Of a stretch of DNA of 64,000 nt, positions 58,245-64,000 are shown in pieces; positions within the stretch are counted from its first letter, which is position 1; each line of letters opens with the position of its first letter. The stretch is from Monarcha castaneiventris obscurior (Eukaryota > Chordata > Aves > Passeriformes > Monarchidae), in contig JAMPIT010000510.1 of the NCBI GenBank assembly GCA_026261815.1, positions 19,254,001-19,318,000 on the forward strand, in the 5' to 3' direction. The notes under the pieces were generated by a model. That model had not been told where the DNA came from and searched no databases. It saw only the letters and a program-made list of their open reading frames with translations. A program made the position numbers and the translations under genes.

Positions 58245-61200
58245 ATGGACCTGACTGCAGCCCAGGAAAGGGTCTCAGAGCATATAGTGAGGGAAGAGTG
58301 GTGCTCGTTGCAGCCATTTTATTTTAGGAGGAGGGGAGGGAAGGGAGGTGACTATGAAGCGGTGGTCAGAGACCCACAGGAAACCAAGAGCCCTTAGTTC
58401 CACTGCTCACAAAGCAATTTGTTTCAAAAAGGCCTGAAATTCCATAAAATAAGACCTCTTCTGCACGTGAGCTTGTAAATCAAGTGAGCCTGTAAATCAT
58501 ACAATTTGGGAGGAAGCTGAGAGCTCAGCCTCACATTCTTGTTTAGACTTCAGCAACCACTTCTGCTTTTAGCACTCCAAACACCAGCAGAAACTACAGA
58601 TACTGATTTCTTTCCCCTACTCAAATGTCACTTAAAGTCCTTGTTTCTCCTAAGTAACTGTTTTAAGCACTTGCTTCATCTCTCTTCCTACCTGCCTCTT
58701 TTCTAATCTACAACAGCTTGCCAAGAGCTCTGCTCCACTCTCTTCTTTCATATCCTTCATGCCTCCTCTCTGACCAATAAATGGCCTCAAATTTGGTACA
58801 GGGCAGTACAAAAAATATTTAGTGAATTGTACCTGAAAATGATGAGTATTTTGGTGCAAACCAAAGATGGCTCATCCTGCCCACCCCTTCTGAGGGAGAA
58901 GAGACCTTGGATCTCCTCACTGCTTTTGCTGACCTGCAGAGGGGACTGGTTGGGATGGGAGCCACAGGGTGGAACAGTAGCCATGAGACACCCTGTGAGC
59001 CATAGCTGTAGTCCATGAACAGAAATGGAAGGGTCTTTATGCTCCTGTTCTGAGGTGTTTTTTCAGTGTCTGGTTGAACGTGCAGGATGCAAGCGGAGCT
59101 GTGTGGCTGCTCACTTCTCTTCTTGGAAAGGGAGCAGTGGGCTGTGTCTGTGTCAGAAGCACACACCGTCTTTGGCAGGGGAGCTTTCATCAGAGCAAGT
59201 CTCTGAAAGAACCCGGGTCTACTCCTACCATTTGTGGGTTTCCCCACTAAGAGAAATTATCATTACCATAGGCAGATCTTGGCTTTCTCCAGATGGGAAA
59301 CCGGAGGTTTTGGGCAGTTGGAGATTTTCCTGGTGTGGGAAATCCCTGGGTGGCACTAATCCAGTGTATTGGGCTGTGTGCCATCCCTGCTGCAGACACC
59401 CAGGAACATTACTGGGAGTTGCACCCAGTGTGATCTGTTTGCAGATACTCCAGTCTCACCCCAGGTATGGAATGAGGTGTGATGGGAAAGGCCTGAGAAG
59501 GCTCCCAGGGAATCTGCCTGCGTCAATTCCCTTGTCATTGCATGCCACTGGGTCTGCTCCAGTCTGCCCACTAGGGGAGCTGCTAGAGCTCAGCTCAGCT
59601 CCTGCAAGAGAAGTGTCTTCATAGACTCTCCTAGCACTGATTCCACTTCCAGAACTAGTTTCTGTAGGGAATTTTCTTTCCCCAAATGGAAGAATGTGGC
59701 CATTTGGCAAGGTGCCATGGGGGACCTGTAAAGGACATCTAAAGCAGAAGTCAGGGCTGCCTTGCTGGAAGGGCGTACTCGAAGGTCCCATCCTGTCTCA
59801 TCACCAGGCACAGGAGCATGGGAGGTGCTGGTGAATCTTTACCAACATGGAGCACCCTCATACAGAGTGGAGCAGCCCTTACATCACTGTAAGTGATGTT
59901 AGGATCTTGCTTTATCCTTGGGTTACTACAGAATTTGGGGAAGTGGTGGCAGGGGAGAATGATCAGAAAGCTGGCAGAAATTGTTTAATTGGTGTATCAA
60001 AGGTCTTTTAACTCTCCTCCAGTCACATTTTAGCAGTACCCTCTTTTATTCTACATGCCAGTAAACAACAAAATTGTTACTGATAGAACTTGCCTTAAGC
60101 AACAAGACACGTGAACAATGAAGCACTAAGAGCCACATTTTCAGAAGTGTGTGTGCAGAAATGTCTATTGTACAATGTATAAGCAGCATGTGGTCTGGAT
60201 GTGGCAAACAGCAACGGGAGAGGAAAAGGGGAACAGATGGAACCTGTACATGAGTGACAAGAGCGGACGTAGGCTCAGATCAAGTTTTGTACTGTGCAGA
60301 GACTGAGCTTTTGAAAAGCCTTAAATAACAACCACATTTTAAGGAGGACTGCACTAATGGGGCATGCAGATAAGCACGCCAAATGGTGCAACTGCAGAGC
60401 ACACAGCACTGCAGACAGTGATATATACAGAACATATGAAAAGTTCAGTCTGATACGCCAGTCATGTGTACAATCAAAGGTGTGCACATTTTAGAAACAT
60501 CAGCCTCCCTGAAACCTCAATGACTTAGCAATAAAACATCAGGAAATGATAAGTCAGGGTCAGAAAGGTCTGAGAATTCCACACAGCTGAAATAAAGATT
60601 GAGCAAGAGGAATTAGCATCAAGAAATCAGATTCAGATGTTTAAAGCTGATTGTCTGAACCAAGTTAATATAATGCACCATGTGTCACTTCAAAACGTTC
60701 GGATTGTGCAGCTGGGAAGCCCTTCCCATGATTGTGAAATGCAGCAGTTCGCTGTGTCTGAGAAGGCTGGGATGGACATGTCTGCTTGGACACAAGCAGG
60801 CTATAAATGATGAATTGGGATTACAGCCTTTACTGTCCCAGTCCAGTTTTACCAGTTCCCTGAACCACTAGCACAGAAAACAAGCCCTGCAGCAATGCCA
60901 TATGAAGATTCTACCTTCACATACTCTGGACTTGCTCTCTGTCTGCATTCATCTCCCCATGGACTGAAAATGCTCACACTTTTTTTTTTCCAACTGTGAA
61001 GCACTCCAGTGATTAGCACCCCTTGCTGTCTTACTTTCATCCTATTTAAAAGAACCCCTACTCATCTACCCAGTCTTTTCAAGGAAAACTATCCTCTCTC
61101 TGTCCATTCTACCAAGTCTAGAGTTCACAGCTGTGAAAATTATGTTTTCAAACTGTCAGTACTATGGGACAATCACATTTTCACTCATCCTCACACATGC

Positions 61201-62530
61201 ACAGAAGGAAGCCTTTACCCGTATGAATGCAGACCAGCACAAGAGCTGCCTGTGTGGGACACTGTAAGTCTGCAAAACTTGCACACTTTCACCACTAATT
61301 TTTTTATTCTCAGATGGATTTATATCAATTTACAGTTATGTATGTATTGTGTATGCTCCCTCAGCCTTGCAAAGTAATCCAAGAATCCAGCACTGCCCAC
61401 CTGAAAACCATACCTTGCAGGAAATGAGAATTCCATAGGTATGAAGGGTTTGCAGAATGGCAAATTGTTTATTTTGTGGATTTGTGAAATTATATAGCTG
61501 ATGGGAGTGGCTCTTTCCTAGGACAAGGTCACACACTCATCAGTCCTTGGGTGAGAAACTAATTAACTGGAGATCAGCATAAATTCTGTACTCCTCCATG
61601 CACTGTTCATGGTGACCAGTTCTGCATTGGGTTGATGGTGTACACACAGAAATATTTGACAATACAGGTATTAGGCTCTCATATCATAGATCTTTTCCCC
61701 TACTCTATTCACAAGCATTTTTGTGGCAGCTGGACATGCATTATACAGCTATGGGCTAAAACTCTGGCTATATTTCTAGTGAAGCCAAAGACCAATGTGA
61801 CACTGTGGTTTATGCTGTGAACAAAACAGACCAGGGCATGTTCTCTCCCCCATCAGCAAGGGGCACAGCAGAGCTTTTATACATGGCAAGTTCCTCTCCC
61901 ACAGCCACCTCCAAGCAAAAAAAGGTGGCCAGCATAAGGAACAGCATCTTAGGGGGGGCTCAGAGGCCACAGGCAGAGATTCCAAGGGATGCTGGAATCT
62001 GGGCCCTCTGCTGGGGCAGATACAGCCAAGACAAAGTAATTTATTTCACTCTATCTCCAGCACTTGCTGATTTCAGAAGACTCTGTGTAAAATTCAGCAT
62101 CTTCTGTCACTTGAAGCTGAAGTGCACAGCCTGGGTTTTATGCCCATGCTATGGGAAGTTGTTTGGGGTTTGCTTTGTTGCTGACAGCTTGAAATTTCCA
62201 TTTGCAGCTCCTTCCTGTTTCCTTTTCAGACGTGCATCATACAAACCCAGAGACACTGCACAAATGTACCAAAGCGGTGAGAAGAGAGGACATTCCTTAC
62301 CGCAATGAAGCTTTTAGTGTGCCTAGTCAACACTGAAGCAGCAGAGGCAGACCTGGGCAGGCACTTCCCATACCCATATCCTGCAGATACATATGTTGGT
62401 GCTGATGGCTACCTGAAGTCCATGTCCAAGCTCCCATCCCACCTGGGATGCCACCTGGAATGCTCAGACATCAGAACTTAGGGACTGGGAAGCATGTTGG
62501 GTGATTTACTGCTAGTAGTGAAATGGACTG
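58245..62530. other. Intergenic, no gene seen
   Basis: Mostly AT-rich unique sequence. A purine-rich GGAGGGG tract lies at 58,327-58,349, just after the palindrome. Open frames such as 59025-59624 (199 codons) and 61805-62308 have no recognisable domain. Confidence 0.55.
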
Positions 62531-62534
62531 TGTG

Positions 62535-62573
62535 CATGCTGGGGTGCCATACATCCTGTGTGTCCCCAGCATG
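62535..62573 (+). other. Short hairpin: 10-bp stem, 19-nt loop
   Basis: CATGCTGGGG (62535-62544) and CCCCAGCATG (62564-62573) are exact reverse complements. The stem is too short for a microRNA precursor. It may be chance or part of an unrecognised repeat. Confidence 0.6.
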
Positions 62574-62579
62574 GGATGG

Positions 62580-64000
62580 AACCTCTAGGAGACATCACTT
62601 GGATATATATACACCAAACACATCCCTGATTTCATATGCAGGCCACATGGGAAGGCAGGATTTGCTGCCTGGAGCCCCCACCTGCCCACAAGCCCCCCTG
62701 CCCTGAGATCCCCATGCCACATGGCACCTTACTATGTCTGGGGATCTCCTAGCCATACAGCACCTCACCATGCCTGGCAGGGAGAGCTGATGGAGCCTGT
62801 GGCCCTGCCCCACATTGCTGCAGCTATGCACAAGAGCTTTGGTTGTGTCCAGTATCTCTTCACCTCACCCCATCAGCTCAGGGAGTGAGCGGTGCCAGCC
62901 ACATTGTGAGGAGCAGGAGATGTCGTATCTAAAACAAGGGAGGAATTTTTAGCCTTTTTGCTTTCCCTTTGTCCCACCTGTATTGCACCTGCTATTAGAA
63001 TGACCAAAATTATCCAGTGACATCATTCATCACCCATAGAAAAGCACAAACCAGGGAAATTCCCCATGGAAATTGCCCAAGGAAACACGTTTTCTCAGCT
63101 CTCAATGCCTAGAAGAACATCTCTGACTGGTTACTTCTCTCCCAGACATTTTATCAGGAACTGAAGCTCATAGAATCAGTGATTCACTCCCCACTCAGCA
63201 CTGGCTGACTGCATTTTGCGTGCCTTGGGGTAAGAATCATGTTATTCTTTGCTCAGGTCCAGGACGCCTCTGATATGTGTTACAATATCTCTGGCTTGTT
63301 ACAATTAAAATTATTCCAAATAATTTGGGAGAGGCATTTTCATGCACTGCCTTTTTTAATAGGGAACTTCAGCAGGGTCCACCCAAACCACCAGACCAAC
63401 AACACAAAGAAATCAATAAACACCTTAGCATGGTGCTTTCCTTGCCTGGGTTTGTATCAAGCTTCTTTGCAGCCAGCAGGCCAGGAGAAAAAGGTAATTT
63501 ATAGTATGTGCTGTGGCACTGCTCGCCTGAATTTCAGGAGTCAGCAACTTTGATAAACTCTTGACGCAGTTTGCAGACGCAGTTAAGAATGTCTCTTCCG
63601 CCTACTGCAGGAAGCTGATCAGTGTATCAAAGATCAAAGTTGCTCACACCAAAGCAAGAAGGTTACATACAACCAAAAACTAACTACCAATGCTTGGGTT
63701 TGGATGCAGGGTTTGCATTTATTGGTGTCTAAATTTGACCATAAACCACTTGAATCAATTAAAAAAACCCCGAACACTTGCTGCAGCACCACCCAGATTA
63801 CTCACAGGCTAATCCTCCTGTTGCAGGGACAAGATGCCCTGTTATCAAGATGTTTGATATGACTTTGAAAAGATGAGTTTATTGAAAATCGTATTACTTC
63901 GAGAATGTCATGACCTTAAGTTAAAAGGGCTTTAAAAGGGCTAACAAAAGAGTATGTGACCTGAAATGGGCATATATTGCAGGGAAGTCACTTCCCTCTG
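62580..64000. other. Intergenic to window end, no gene seen
   Basis: GC-richer to about 62,830, where loosely similar CACCTTACTATGTCTGG and CACCTCACCATGCCTGG segments repeat about 50 bp apart, then AT-rich unique sequence. No gene, CR1 tail or LTR is recognised. Confidence 0.55.

Noticed and set aside
59025..59624. 199-codon + strand frame
   Set aside because: No recognisable domain. Overlapping - strand frames of 142 and 111 codons and average composition suggest chance.
52140..64000. KATNAL1 5' coding exons
   Set aside because: I looked for the conserved N-terminal MIT-like start of the mammalian neighbour gene and found nothing resembling it. It probably lies beyond the window.
1..64000. 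tRNA, rRNA, snRNA or microRNA genes
   Set aside because: None was recognised by eye. A covariance-model search would be needed to exclude diverged copies.

Overview
The window looks like bird nuclear DNA, most likely from a songbird. Three things support this. It holds several CR1 retrotransposon 3' ends with the typical ATTCTGTGATTCTGTG-type tail. It holds an endogenous retrovirus of the type common in passerine genomes. It also carries a compact vertebrate gene whose predicted protein looks like avian HMGB1. There are no bacterial operons, CRISPR arrays or phage genes.

Positions 1-9,900 hold the only gene I can recognise, a complete HMGB1 on the + strand. A CpG island (about 480-2,580, with a second GC-rich block at about 2,770-2,900) contains the promoter: a TATA-like element, a CRE-like site, two CCAAT boxes 31 bp apart, and a predicted non-coding first exon ending at a consensus donor at 1103/1104. 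Four coding exons (3904-4053, 4335-4480, 5438-5612, 7643-7819) join in phase. They give 215 residues: HMG A box, linker, B box, basic linker and a 30-residue acidic tail. A long AT-rich 3' UTR runs to a canonical poly(A) signal at 9567-9572, and parts of it look conserved with mammalian HMGB1.

Positions 9,900-64,000 are a gene-poor flank in which I recognise no conserved protein-coding gene. It holds CR1 fragments on both strands (near 16.5, 27.0, 28.1, 42.3, 44.5-45.3, 49.3 and 50.2 kb). At 33,948-36,282 there is an internally deleted, apparently mosaic ERV-L-like element bounded by a 5-bp target duplication. A GGGGCA/TGCCCC hexanucleotide array with G-quadruplex potential lies at 13.94-13.99 kb. 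Two small GC- and CpG-rich blocks (29.4-29.8 kb, with a TATA box, and 51.5-52.1 kb, with an AP-1 site) could be orphan promoters or enhancers. In mammals the next gene on this side of HMGB1 is KATNAL1. I did not find its coding exons, so the flank probably lies between the two genes.

I found nothing I would call a new biological system. The best leads are the HMGB1 promoter grammar (paired CCAAT boxes plus a cluster of YY1-like ATGGC motifs reaching into intron 1), the mosaic retrovirus, the two orphan CpG-rich blocks, an 876-bp open frame at 25.2-26.1 kb and a near-perfect 32-bp palindrome at 58.2 kb.
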